In this document: one piece after another, positions 35,158 to 43,697 of the stretch
Position numbering within the stretch: the first letter of the stretch is position 1
Layout: the number at the start of each line of letters is the position of its first letter
Assembly (NCBI GenBank): GCA_031289315.1
Contig: JAITPR010000047.1
Coordinates: 1-54,922, forward strand
Direction of reading: 5' to 3'
From: Clostridiaceae bacterium
GTDB taxonomy: Bacteria; Bacillota; Clostridia; Christensenellales; CAG-917
Length of the DNA stretch: 54,922 bases
The notes under the pieces: generated by a model
What the model saw: only the letters and a program-made list of their open reading frames with translations
The model's database searches: none
What the model was told of the DNA's origin: nothing
Position numbers and translations under genes: made by a program

Positions 35158-36524
35158 GGTTTGAAAAAAAACGCAAGGTAAAGTTTTTTGCTTTTGTTTT
35201 TATTATAGCGCTTCTTGCGCTAACGCTTACGGCTTGCAACAATTCGCAAGCGGTGGTGTATCCCGGCGGTTTTGAGGCGGAAGAACCGACGAATATAATC
35301 GCGCAGTTTTTGATTATATTAGACGATGCGATAGACAACTTCGGTTGGACCGTCGTTGTTTTTACGCTTATACTCAAGGTGGCGCTGTCGCCGCTTGATT
35401 TTTGGCAGAAGAACGTAATGCGTAAGAATGCGCGCGCTATGAAGCGCATGCAACCTAAGCTGGAAAAGCTTCAGAAGCAGTACGCCAACAACCGTGAGAT
35501 GTTGCAGCAAAAGCAAATGGCTCTCTATAAAGAGGAGGGCTATAAAATGATAGGCGCGTGTTTACCTACCATAGTTACGCTCGTCATTTTTATTTTGGTG
35601 TTTCAAGGCTTCAGCAAAATGGTTAACTACCAAAACGCGCAGGCGTACGTCGAGGCGAATAAGGTATTTTCTTCCGTCGTAGACCCCTACGGTGAGGACG
35701 CTTACGCCGCGGAAATAGATGCCGCGGGTGAGAAAGCATACGAAGAAAAGCTTGCCGACATTTATAAGATTAATTATGATGCATGGATTGTCGCAAATCC
35801 CGGGGCTTCAGACGCGGAAAGACTTGCGGACGAACACGCAAAAAATATTGCCGGCAACGAGGCTTCAATAGAAGCGGCTAATTTGGTAAAGGAAACCGCC
35901 CGCACGGCGGCCTTGACGCGCGCGACTCAAAAGGCGAACGACGCCAAAAACGACCCGTCCGTGATAAAGGCGGGACAGGACGCCGTAAAGGAAAAATATC
36001 GGCTTGAAGGGTGGCTTTGGATACACAATGTGTTCATGCCCGACTCGTGGAAAGAGAGTATTCCTAAATTCAGCACCTTTGCCGGCTCCGGCTTAGGCAA
36101 TCTTAATGTCGGCGGCGATGTAAGCAACGACCGTTACAATTTGGTAATGGGCGGCTTGCTAGGTACCGGCGGCTACGGAAAGAAGGGCGATTGGAACGGG
36201 CTTTTAATACTTCCCCTATTGTCTATAGTGCTTTCCTTCCTTACCCAAAAGCTGACGGGCGGGCAACAACAGCCCATGCCCATGGCTACAGCTAACGGAC
36301 AAGCGGGCGGAGCTTCCGCGGCTATGGGCGCGAACATGAAGGTTATGCAATATATTTTGCCCATAGTGTTTGGCGTATTCGCGCTGATGTACAGCTCGGC
36401 GTTTACGATTTACATTTTCGTAAGTTCGTTGTTCGGCGTCGTGTTCCAGCTCACATATAACTTGATAGCAAAGCGTCTTGATAAAAAAGACGAGGAAAAG
36501 CGTCTTTCTACGACGTTTAAATAA
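35154..36524 (+). CDS. yidC: YidC/Oxa1/SpoIIIJ membrane protein insertase
   Basis: A 456-residue insertase. The signal sequence ends in LTAC (Cys28), so it is probably a lipoprotein as in other Firmicutes. The first core helix is VVVFTLILKVALSPLDFWQ near 67-85, with a lysine where the groove arginine usually lies. The conserved AMKRMQPKLEKLQKQY loop follows near 95-110. An alanine- and charge-rich insert of about 125 residues (about 158-283) separates core helices two and three, far longer than in B. subtilis SpoIIIJ (about 260 residues in total). ATG at 35154 overlaps the yidD stop; a GTG at 35145 is also in frame. Confidence 0.93.
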   Translation: MRFEKKRKVKFFAFVFIIALLALTLTACNNSQAVVYPGGFEAEEPTNIIAQFLIILDDAIDNFGWTVVVFTLILKVALSPLDFWQKNVMRKNARAMKRMQPKLEKLQKQYANNREMLQQKQMALYKEEGYKMIGACLPTIVTLVIFILVFQGFSKMVNYQNAQAYVEANKVFSSVVDPYGEDAYAAEIDAAGEKAYEEKLADIYKINYDAWIVANPGASDAERLADEHAKNIAGNEASIEAANLVKETARTAALTRATQKANDAKNDPSVIKAGQDAVKEKYRLEGWLWIHNVFMPDSWKESIPKFSTFAGSGLGNLNVGGDVSNDRYNLVMGGLLGTGGYGKKGDWNGLLILPLLSIVLSFLTQKLTGGQQQPMPMATANGQAGGASAAMGANMKVMQYILPIVFGVFALMYSSAFTIYIFVSSLFGVVFQLTYNLIAKRLDKKDEEKRLSTTFK

Positions 36525-36631
36525 AAGAAACGGCATGTTGACCGGAAACCTTAAAATTCCGTGCGGGGGTAAAGCCTCCGTATGTAAGGAGCTCGGTCTT
36601 TGAAAAATTGCCTCATCGGAGGATATATCAA

Positions 36632-38050
36632 ATGAAAAGCATTGATAAAAAGGCGTCGTCTATAGAGGACGCAGTAGCTAGCGGTTTAAAGGAACTGGGG
36701 GTTACGCGCGAAGAAGTCGAAATAGAGGTTATTGCCGAAAAGGTCGGCTTGCTTAAAAAAGTCGTGGTGCGCTTGACGCTAAAAGAAACGGCGGAGCAGG
36801 TTGCGGGTACCGCGCCCGCGGTAGTCGACGAGGCAGCTTCCTACTACGACGGGGAACGTCCCGTAGCGCCCGTGAAACCCGTGCAAGAGGCAAAGCTCGC
36901 GGCTCCCGGCTCAAAAGCCGCTATCGCAGCGGAGTTTATAGCCGACGTCTTAAAAAAGATGAGTTTGGAATGCGACGTCGTAGGCAAAGAAACCGGCGAC
37001 GGAATTCTACTGGACGTAACCGGAGAGGATAGTGGCAACGTCATAGGTTACCGCGGTGAAACCTTGGACGCCTTGCAATACCTTGCCTTGCTTATAGCAA
37101 ATCAAGGAGAAGGGGACTTCCAAAAGCTGGTTATAAATGCGGAAAACTATCGCGCGAAACGCGAAGAAACCTTAATTTCACTTGCCAATAAGCTTGCGGC
37201 AAAGGCGGCAAAAACGGGACGGAGAGTTGTTTTGGAACCGATGAACCCGTTTGAAAGACGCGTGTTGCATGCGGCGCTTGCGGATAGTACGCTTGCGTCT
37301 ACGGTGAGTGAGGGCGAAGAACCCAACCGCTATGTGGTTATAGTGCCGAAAGGCGATTACGCCGTAAACGACGACGATAACTACGGGCAACGCCGCAGTA
37401 GTGGCGGCGGAGGACGCGGCGGTTACAATAACAACAGAAACGGCAATCGCGACGGCGGCGGCAGAGGCGGATACGGCGGTAACCGTGAGGGCGGCGGCTA
37501 TAACAGAAGCGGAAGTGATTCACGCGGAAACGGCGGTGGTTTCGGCGGCGGCTACAATAACAGCAGACCGGGCGGTGATTCACGCGGAAGCGGTGCAACC
37601 GGCGCCGGCTATAACAGAAGCGGAAGTGATTCACGCGGAAGCGGTGCAACCGGCGGCGGCTATAATAACAGAAGCGGCGGCGGTAATCGCGGAAACGGCG
37701 GAGGTACCGGTGGCGGCTATAACAATAGAAGCGGCGGCGGTTACAACGGTAATCGCGGTTCCGGCGGCTATTCCAACAGAGAAGGCGGTTACGAAAGACG
37801 CGAAAGCGGCACCGGCGGCGCTCCCGCATACGATAAGAACGGTGAGTACGGAGATACCTCCGGCGATATGGATTTGGAAGTAAAGGCTAACGCCGAATAC
37901 GAGCGCGTCGAGCGTTACGAGGTTAAGGAGTACGGTGTGAGCGACAACGACTCCGACGTGACCCCCGTAAACGCCGGTTATACCAATACGACCGGGACTT
38001 CGGCGGATAGCAAGAAAAAGGGTCCGCCCCGTTTTCGTAGCTTCAAATAA
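36632..38050 (+). CDS. khpB: KhpB/Jag RNA-binding protein with a Gly/Arg/Asn-rich tail
   Basis: A 472-residue protein. Residues 1-52 are the Jag N-terminal domain, about 90-150 the KH domain (GYRGETLDALQYLALL), and about 155-235 the R3H domain (NAENYRAKREETL, PMNPFERRVLHAAL). Residues about 245-395 form a long low-complexity tail of repeats such as GGYNNRSGGGNRG and YNRSGSDSRG, then an acidic end. Ordinary KhpB/Jag proteins stop soon after R3H, so the tail more than doubles the usual length. CGGAGG precedes the ATG at 36632. KhpB binds RNA and follows yidC in Firmicutes. Confidence 0.92.
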   Translation: MKSIDKKASSIEDAVASGLKELGVTREEVEIEVIAEKVGLLKKVVVRLTLKETAEQVAGTAPAVVDEAASYYDGERPVAPVKPVQEAKLAAPGSKAAIAAEFIADVLKKMSLECDVVGKETGDGILLDVTGEDSGNVIGYRGETLDALQYLALLIANQGEGDFQKLVINAENYRAKREETLISLANKLAAKAAKTGRRVVLEPMNPFERRVLHAALADSTLASTVSEGEEPNRYVVIVPKGDYAVNDDDNYGQRRSSGGGGRGGYNNNRNGNRDGGGRGGYGGNREGGGYNRSGSDSRGNGGGFGGGYNNSRPGGDSRGSGATGAGYNRSGSDSRGSGATGGGYNNRSGGGNRGNGGGTGGGYNNRSGGGYNGNRGSGGYSNREGGYERRESGTGGAPAYDKNGEYGDTSGDMDLEVKANAEYERVERYEVKEYGVSDNDSDVTPVNAGYTNTTGTSADSKKKGPPRFRSFK

Positions 38051-38117
38051 AAAATAAATTTTTTCGAACCGTGTTTTATGTCGGTTCGGTCGTTTAAGGA
38101 CGGGAAGTTTCGTACCT

Positions 38118-39539
38118 ATGGATACTATCGTCGCAATATCGACGCCCCATGGTAGGGGAGGAATAGGAGTTGTCCGCTTGAGCGGAAACAAGGCGCTTGC
38201 TATTGCCGGCGCCGTGTTTTTTATTTCGGGAAAAAGCGGCGCAAAGAGGTTGATTCACGGTAAAATGGCGTTCGGCGAGATACGCGCGGACGGGTTTTCC
38301 GATTTTGGGTACGCGGTTGTTTTCAAGGCTCCGCGTTCTTTTACGGGAGAGGATATTGCAGAGTTCCATTGTCACGGCGGCACGCGTATTTTAGAGGGCG
38401 TGGTCGCGGCTTGTATCGGTTTTGGTGCACGGCTTGCCGAGCCCGGCGAATTTACCAAGCGCGCGCTATTGAACGGTAAAACCGACTTAGCCGGCGCGGA
38501 GGGCGTTATCGACATGATAAACGCAGAGAGCGCTGCGGCGGTTCGCGCGGCATCCGATATGCTAAACGGAAAGCTGGGGGCGGACATTCGCGCCTTGCAG
38601 GACGGCATAGGCGCGCTTATGGAAAATACCGAAGCCGTGCTTGATTTTCCCGAAGAAACTGAAGACGAGGTGTTGCCGGACGGTAAGCGGACCTGCGCGG
38701 AGCTTGCCGCGACGGCGCAAAACATGCTTTCCACGGCGCGTGCCGGTCGCATGGCTAAGTACGGAGTGGACGTCGTGATTTTGGGGAAGCCAAATGCAGG
38801 GAAGTCCTCCTTGCTTAACGCGGTTTTGAAAAAGGAGCGCGCCATAGTTTCGGCAACCGCCGGGACGACGCGTGATTTAGTTACCGATTATATAGAATAC
38901 GACGGCGTAAAAATAAATTTTACCGATAGCGCGGGCTTGCGCAAAACAGATGATGAAATAGAAAAAAGCGGTGTTGAACGCGCCATAAAAGCTTCTTTAA
39001 ATGCGGATGTTGTACTTCTGGTGGAGGATGACACCGACGCGGACGGCGGTTATTCGCCGGATTTGTCTTTCGGCGCAAAAACCGAAGTGGAGCCTGCAAG
39101 AATATTTTTAACGGTAAAAACTAAGTGTGATTTAACCGGCGGCAACTACGGAGTTAAAGCGGGCGGGGCATTTTCCTTCGCGCAGTTATCCGCAAAATCC
39201 GACGGCGGAGTTAAAGAGAGCGGGACGTTCCCCGTTGTACGGTTATCTTCAAGGTTCGGCGACGGCGTTGACGTGCTGTTGAAGCTGATAGTAAGCGCAT
39301 ACAAAAATGCGGAAACCGGCGCAATGTCCGCGCTCATAACCTCTCCGCGCCATATATCTTGTCTTACGGCTTGTTCGGAGGCTTTGGCGCAGGCGTACGA
39401 CGGTTACGTGAGTGGACTGGCGGACTGCATATTGATAGACTTGCGCCGCGCTTACGACGCCCTAGGGCAAATCACCGGCACCACCGCGGGAGAAAATTTA
39501 ATAGATTCTATTTTTTCGCGCTTTTGTGTGGGTAAATAA
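38118..39539 (+). CDS. mnmE: tRNA modification GTPase MnmE
   Basis: A 473-residue GTPase that, with MnmG, installs the cmnm5 group on U34 of certain tRNAs. The N-terminal domain begins MDTIVAISTPHGRGGIGVVR and contains the FTGEDIAEFHCHGG folate-binding region. The G domain has GKPNAGKSS near 223-231, TAGTTRD and DSAGLR. The C-terminal end FCVGK keeps the catalytic cysteine. The G-domain stretch around residues 295-350 is somewhat longer than usual. It is followed 25 bp on by mnmG. Confidence 0.96.
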   Translation: MDTIVAISTPHGRGGIGVVRLSGNKALAIAGAVFFISGKSGAKRLIHGKMAFGEIRADGFSDFGYAVVFKAPRSFTGEDIAEFHCHGGTRILEGVVAACIGFGARLAEPGEFTKRALLNGKTDLAGAEGVIDMINAESAAAVRAASDMLNGKLGADIRALQDGIGALMENTEAVLDFPEETEDEVLPDGKRTCAELAATAQNMLSTARAGRMAKYGVDVVILGKPNAGKSSLLNAVLKKERAIVSATAGTTRDLVTDYIEYDGVKINFTDSAGLRKTDDEIEKSGVERAIKASLNADVVLLVEDDTDADGGYSPDLSFGAKTEVEPARIFLTVKTKCDLTGGNYGVKAGGAFSFAQLSAKSDGGVKESGTFPVVRLSSRFGDGVDVLLKLIVSAYKNAETGAMSALITSPRHISCLTACSEALAQAYDGYVSGLADCILIDLRRAYDALGQITGTTAGENLIDSIFSRFCVGK

Positions 39540-39564
39540 ATTCTCCCCCTATACTTAAAATTTT

Positions 39565-41424
39565 ATGATGAAAAAAAATTACGACGTTATAGTAATAGGC
39601 GCGGGACACGCGGGTATTGAAGCGGCGCTTGCGGCGGCGCGGCTTAAGGCTACCGTGCTTGTTTTCGTGACGGAGTTAAAAGCCGTCGGATTTATGGCTT
39701 GTAACCCGGCGGTCGGCGGCACGGCAAAGGGTCATATTGTCCGTGAAATCGACGCGTTGGGCGGAGAAATGGGCGTTTCCGCCGATGCAGCGCTTCTACA
39801 AATAAAAATGCTTAACCGCGGCAAGGGCCCGGCGGTTCACTGCCTGCGCGGACAGGAGGACAAGTATCTCTATAGCCGCATAATGCTTGAAAAGCTTAGA
39901 AATACCGAAAATTTGACGCTTGCAGAGGGCGAAGTAAGCCGCATTATCACGGAGGGAGGGCGCGTTTCCAGAGTGGTTACCGCCGCCGGAGATATTGTCC
40001 GCGCCCGTGCGATAGTTGTGGCGACGGGAGTTTATCTCAACTCACGCATCATAATAGGCGACGAAAGCCGCAACGAGGGTCCGTCCGGCTTTAAGCGTTC
40101 GGCCAGCGGGCTTACGGAGTCCCTACGCGGTTTGGGTTTGGAAATCCGCCGCTTCAAAACCGGAACTCCGGCGCGCATAGCAAAGGACAGTATAGACTTT
40201 TCGAAAATGCAAATCCAAGAGGGGGAGTGCGATATACACTGTTTTTCCCACCTCACCGACGAAAAGCTTACCGTGCAACAGCCGTGCTATTTAACCTATA
40301 CCAACGCCGACACTCACCGGATAATCAAGGAAAATATTTCGCGTTCGCCGCTGTACAACGGAGAAATAAAGGGAATAGGTCCGCGCTATTGCCCGTCGAT
40401 AGAGGATAAGGTGATGCGCTTCGACAAGGAGCGACACCAAATTTTCATAGAGCCTGAGGGACGCGATACTGACGAGATGTACGTTCAAGGAATGAGCAGC
40501 TCGCTTCCGCGCGACGTGCAAGAAAGGATGTACGCGACCGTCGCGGGATTGGAAAATGTGCGCATATTGAGATACGCCTACGCTATCGAATATGATTGCA
40601 TAGACGCGCGCGCGCTTTATCACACATATCAGGTCAAGCACACGGAGGGACTGTACACGGCGGGGCAGATAAACGGTAGCAGCGGCTATGAGGAAGCGGC
40701 GGCGCAAGGACTTATTGCCGGCATAAACGCCGCTTTATACGTCAAAAATGAACCGCCGTTCACGCTTTCGCGCAGTGAGGCATATATAGGCGTGCTTACG
40801 GATGACCTTGTGACGAAGGGTACAAACGAGCCTTACCGCATGATGACGGCGCGTGCGGAGCATCGAATACTGCTTCGTGAGGACACCGCGGATTTGCGGC
40901 TTACCCCGCGCGCCTACGCCGTGGGGCTGGCATCCGAAAGTCGATTTGCGCGCATGCAAGCGCGTAAAGCCGAAATAGAAAACACACTTGCGCGTGCGCT
41001 AAAGGAAAAACCGCCCCACGCCGCCGTTACGGATTTACTTTGCCGTTTGGGCGGTGAAGCCCCCAAAAAGGGCATGACGTATGCGGAGCTTATAAAGCGT
41101 CCGGAGGTGTCCGTAGAGGACGTGCGCGCGCTTCACGGCTTTGACGACATATCGGAGCAAGCCTTCTTTACGGCGGTTACGGAAATCAAATACGAGGGCT
41201 ACTTAAAAAAAGAGGAAGCCGATGTAAAGGAACGCGCGCGTTTAGAAGAAAGGCTTTTGCCGACGGATATAGATTATTCGACGGTGTCGGGATTGCGTAC
41301 CGAGGCGCGTCAAAAGCTTGCCGCGTTGCGTCCGCAAAACATCGGTCAAGCGTCACGCATTTCCGGAGTTTCGCCCGCAGACATTACGGTGCTGTTGGTT
41401 TATCTTAGGACGAGAAAGTCATAA
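39565..41424 (+). CDS. mnmG: tRNA uridine-5-carboxymethylaminomethyl modification enzyme MnmG
   Basis: A 619-residue FAD enzyme, partner of MnmE. GAGHAGIEAALAAAR near 12-26 is the dinucleotide motif, ACNPAVGGTAKGHIVREIDALGG (read in two parts) follows near 45-67, and INGSSGYEEAAAQG near 371-384 is the second signature. The length matches the family (about 620-630). The usual next genes rsmG, parA and parB are absent; a terminator and an AEC transporter follow instead. Confidence 0.97.
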   Translation: MMKKNYDVIVIGAGHAGIEAALAAARLKATVLVFVTELKAVGFMACNPAVGGTAKGHIVREIDALGGEMGVSADAALLQIKMLNRGKGPAVHCLRGQEDKYLYSRIMLEKLRNTENLTLAEGEVSRIITEGGRVSRVVTAAGDIVRARAIVVATGVYLNSRIIIGDESRNEGPSGFKRSASGLTESLRGLGLEIRRFKTGTPARIAKDSIDFSKMQIQEGECDIHCFSHLTDEKLTVQQPCYLTYTNADTHRIIKENISRSPLYNGEIKGIGPRYCPSIEDKVMRFDKERHQIFIEPEGRDTDEMYVQGMSSSLPRDVQERMYATVAGLENVRILRYAYAIEYDCIDARALYHTYQVKHTEGLYTAGQINGSSGYEEAAAQGLIAGINAALYVKNEPPFTLSRSEAYIGVLTDDLVTKGTNEPYRMMTARAEHRILLREDTADLRLTPRAYAVGLASESRFARMQARKAEIENTLARALKEKPPHAAVTDLLCRLGGEAPKKGMTYAELIKRPEVSVEDVRALHGFDDISEQAFFTAVTEIKYEGYLKKEEADVKERARLEERLLPTDIDYSTVSGLRTEARQKLAALRPQNIGQASRISGVSPADITVLLVYLRTRKS

Positions 41425-41544
41425 GACGGCAAGGCCACCCGCGTGAGCCGTGAAAAAAATCCGGAAGAGGTTAAAGCATTAAGGTACGGGAGCCGTGAAA
41501 CGCAGAAACCGTGAAACGCGGGAGCCGTAATAAAAGAAAATTTT

Positions 41545-41583
41545 AATACGGTTGAAGCCGCAAAAGGGGCTTCCGTATTTTAG
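41545..41583 (+). terminator. Terminator after mnmG
   Basis: AATACGG and GAAGCC (41545-41559) pair with GGCTTC and CGTATT (41569-41579), followed by TTTAG. Before it, 41440-41540 contains four imperfect copies of GGGAGCCGTGAAACGC-like sequence with a period near 17 bp. Confidence 0.7.
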
Positions 41584-41619
41584 TATTATACGGCGGGTTA
41601 CCGCCGTGAGGAAAGTATA

Positions 41620-42645
41620 ATGCAATTCGGGTTGACGGCTTCGTACGTGCTGATGATGTTGGCGTTTGCGGTGCCTGGTTACATCTTAATAAAATCGAAG
41701 GCGGTTAAGGAGGGCGCGATAAAAGCGTTCTCCGCCATGCTTTTGTATGTCAATCAGCCGTTTTTATCAATTTATTCCTTCCAACAAGCCGAATATACGC
41801 CGCGCCTTTTAGGCGATTTAGGTATCGTGTTTGTGTTGTCCGCCGCGCTACAAATCATCATGATGTTGGCGCTTTACTTCGCGTTCAAGGCGGCAAAAAA
41901 GCGCAAAATTAAAGCCTTGCCGCAAGCAATCGACTTTGCATTATTACCGGAATCCGACGGGGCGCGCGCGCTGTTTGAGCAGACCGGAAAGCGTGAAATC
42001 GAACGCGCCGCACGTTCGCGGGTGTTTGTGTTGACGTCCACATTCGGCAACGTCGGGTTTTTGGGAGTGCCGTTGTTGCAAGCTTTGTTGCCCGACCACC
42101 CCGAAGCCGTACTGTTCTCCGCGACCTATATTGTGTCTATGAATTTGCTTTGTTGGACACTGGGGCTTACGCTCATGACGGGAGATAAACGCTATTTAAG
42201 CGTAAAAAAACTCTTGATAAACCCACCTGTTATGGCGCTCTGCATTGCACTGCCCCTATTTTTTACCGGTGTCGCATTGCCGCCGGCGGTGTCCTCCGGC
42301 ATTGAGTTTCTTGCCCGCATGACTACGCCGCTCTGTATGCTCATACTCGGTATGCGCTTCGCCACCGTCAATCTAAAGGAACTATTTAAGGATGGCGGAT
42401 TGTACTTTGCGGCGTCTATGAAGCTTGTCGTTTTCCCCTTGCTATGTCTTGCCGCGGTGAGCTTCCTCCCCGTAAATCCCGTAATCAAAACGACACTCTT
42501 TATCCTCTGTTGTATGCCCTCCGCAAGTGTTGTCCTTAACCTCGCCGAAATCAACCGCACGGGACAAAAAACTGCCGCCAACGTCATATTAATAAGCACC
42601 CTCTTCTCCATGATAACCGTGCCCATTTTGCTGTTGCTTGCTTGA
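41620..42645 (+). CDS. AEC-family (auxin efflux carrier-like) transporter
   Basis: A 341-residue membrane protein with about ten hydrophobic segments in two five-helix halves and a charged loop near 90-130. TSTFGNVGFLGVPLLQALLP near 140-159 is the family crossover motif, and the C-terminal ASVVLNLAEINRTGQKTAANVI is typical. Bacterial AEC members often carry organic acids such as malate or lactate; the substrate here is unknown. GAGGAAAG precedes the ATG. It stands alone between two terminators. Confidence 0.85.
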   Translation: MQFGLTASYVLMMLAFAVPGYILIKSKAVKEGAIKAFSAMLLYVNQPFLSIYSFQQAEYTPRLLGDLGIVFVLSAALQIIMMLALYFAFKAAKKRKIKALPQAIDFALLPESDGARALFEQTGKREIERAARSRVFVLTSTFGNVGFLGVPLLQALLPDHPEAVLFSATYIVSMNLLCWTLGLTLMTGDKRYLSVKKLLINPPVMALCIALPLFFTGVALPPAVSSGIEFLARMTTPLCMLILGMRFATVNLKELFKDGGLYFAASMKLVVFPLLCLAAVSFLPVNPVIKTTLFILCCMPSASVVLNLAEINRTGQKTAANVILISTLFSMITVPILLLLA

Positions 42646-42662
42646 TGTGGATTTAGAGTACA

Positions 42663-42688
42663 GTTCCTTTTGGGCGCCCAAAAGGAAC
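42663..42688. repeat. Perfect 26-bp palindrome
   Basis: GTTCCTTTTGGGC followed at once by its exact complement. It has no loop, so it suits a protein-binding site or cruciform better than a terminator. It lies just after the AEC gene stop, before the terminator at 42731. Confidence 0.6.
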
Positions 42689-42730
42689 CGAAAAACCGCA
42701 AGCGTGACGCTTGACCCTGATAACCCAAAA

Positions 42731-42776
42731 ACGCGGTTGACACAGGATAAATCCTTAGTGTCAACCGCGTTTTTTA
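42731..42776 (+). terminator. Strong terminator after the AEC transporter
   Basis: A 13-bp perfect stem, ACGCGGTTGACAC (42731-42743) with GTGTCAACCGCGT (42758-42770), with a 14-base loop and six Ts. The stretch 42777-43007 that follows contains no gene I can support. Confidence 0.85.
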
Positions 42777-43007
42777 ATTTATTAGTGTTAATCTCCCTTT
42801 CCCGTTCGTTACTCACTTTTATGTCTGTTCTTTATTGACTTTTACCGGTTTATTTTTCTTATCTGACACAAAAACCCCAACGCTTTAAATCCGTTTCTCG
42901 TTGTTCTAGCGGTGCAAAGCGCAACCGCCCCATCATCCATTCGAACTAACTTGAGGAATTGGCGGGTTTCAAGGTTCGTGCATTTGAGGAATAGTCGTTC
43001 GCTAGGC

Positions 43008-43439
43008 TCACAAATTCTGCTCACGAATAGTGACCAATATGTCCGAATAATGCGAAATATAATCGCAAATATCCAATGCCTCATTACAGAGCGACCGATA
43101 ATTGTATCGCACGAAGTCAACTTGTCGTTGTTGTATGCCTGAACTCATACCGTCACTCACGTGGCAACAAAAGCTACTTATGATTTGTGTTGTCGTTGCC
43201 GGATATTTTGTCGCATCACTCACCAACTTTAAAACGCTAATAGAGTCGGTGTTTTGTGCTATGCTTGCTAATATCTCGGCAAAATCAGTAATGTATCTTG
43301 AGATATTCGAAAATGCTTTCGATATGTCCACAAGGTCTCCTACCGTTCCGGAATCAACAAACTTTTGCACGGTTCTTCTTGCCGCGACAATGTCCGCAAT
43401 TTGGTTGTTAAGGAAATGCTTTTCTGAAGGATTTAGCAT
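43008..43439 (-). CDS. Small helical protein of unknown function
   Basis: A 143-residue, soluble, mostly helical protein that I do not recognise. It has no signal peptide, no membrane segment and no cysteine-pair motif. Its composition is even, and GAGGGG lies ahead of the ATG at 43439, which argues that this minus-strand frame is the real gene rather than the overlapping plus-strand frame (43102-43566). A longer in-frame start at 43481 is possible. It is the only minus-strand gene in the right half of the window and lies in a more AT-rich patch, so it may be an acquired gene. Confidence 0.6.
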   Translation of the reverse strand: MLNPSEKHFLNNQIADIVAARRTVQKFVDSGTVGDLVDISKAFSNISRYITDFAEILASIAQNTDSISVLKLVSDATKYPATTTQIISSFCCHVSDGMSSGIQQRQVDFVRYNYRSLCNEALDICDYISHYSDILVTIREQNL

Positions 43440-43595
43440 GATAGTCCCCTCTTCTACGATGATTTCTGTTAGCGTATACACGTTACGAAGGTATCGTACT
43501 ATAAATCACAGTTCCTGTCAAGTGCCGCTGAAGAAAAAAATTCATACGGCGTTTGCCCCTTATTAGGCTAAATAATGACATATTACAATAATAAC

Positions 43596-43624
43596 TTGCT
43601 TTTGCGCGCGTACAATGATATAAT
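43596..43624 (+). promoter_or_regulatory. Sigma-A-type promoter of the SPFH gene
   Basis: TTGCTT (43596-43601), a 17-bp spacer and a perfect TATAAT (43619-43624). The start would be near 43631, about 67 nt before the ATG at 43698. Confidence 0.65.
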
Positions 43625-43697
43625 TATATCAAAAGTGTAACGGGCAGATGTCCGCACATACGCGCGCCGGCGGTGCGCGATAAAACGGAGGTGTTTA

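Noticed and set aside
37400..37780. Regular repeats in the KhpB tail as a CRISPR array
   Set aside because: Units are short, variable in length and in frame with the protein, without unique spacers.
37338..38191. Long open frames in other phases over the KhpB tail
   Set aside because: They arise from the GC-rich repeat, which keeps several frames open; only the Jag frame has domains and a start signal.
43102..43566. A 154-codon plus-strand frame opposite the unknown minus-strand gene
   Set aside because: The minus-strand frame has a good ribosome binding site and a more protein-like composition; both cannot easily be real.
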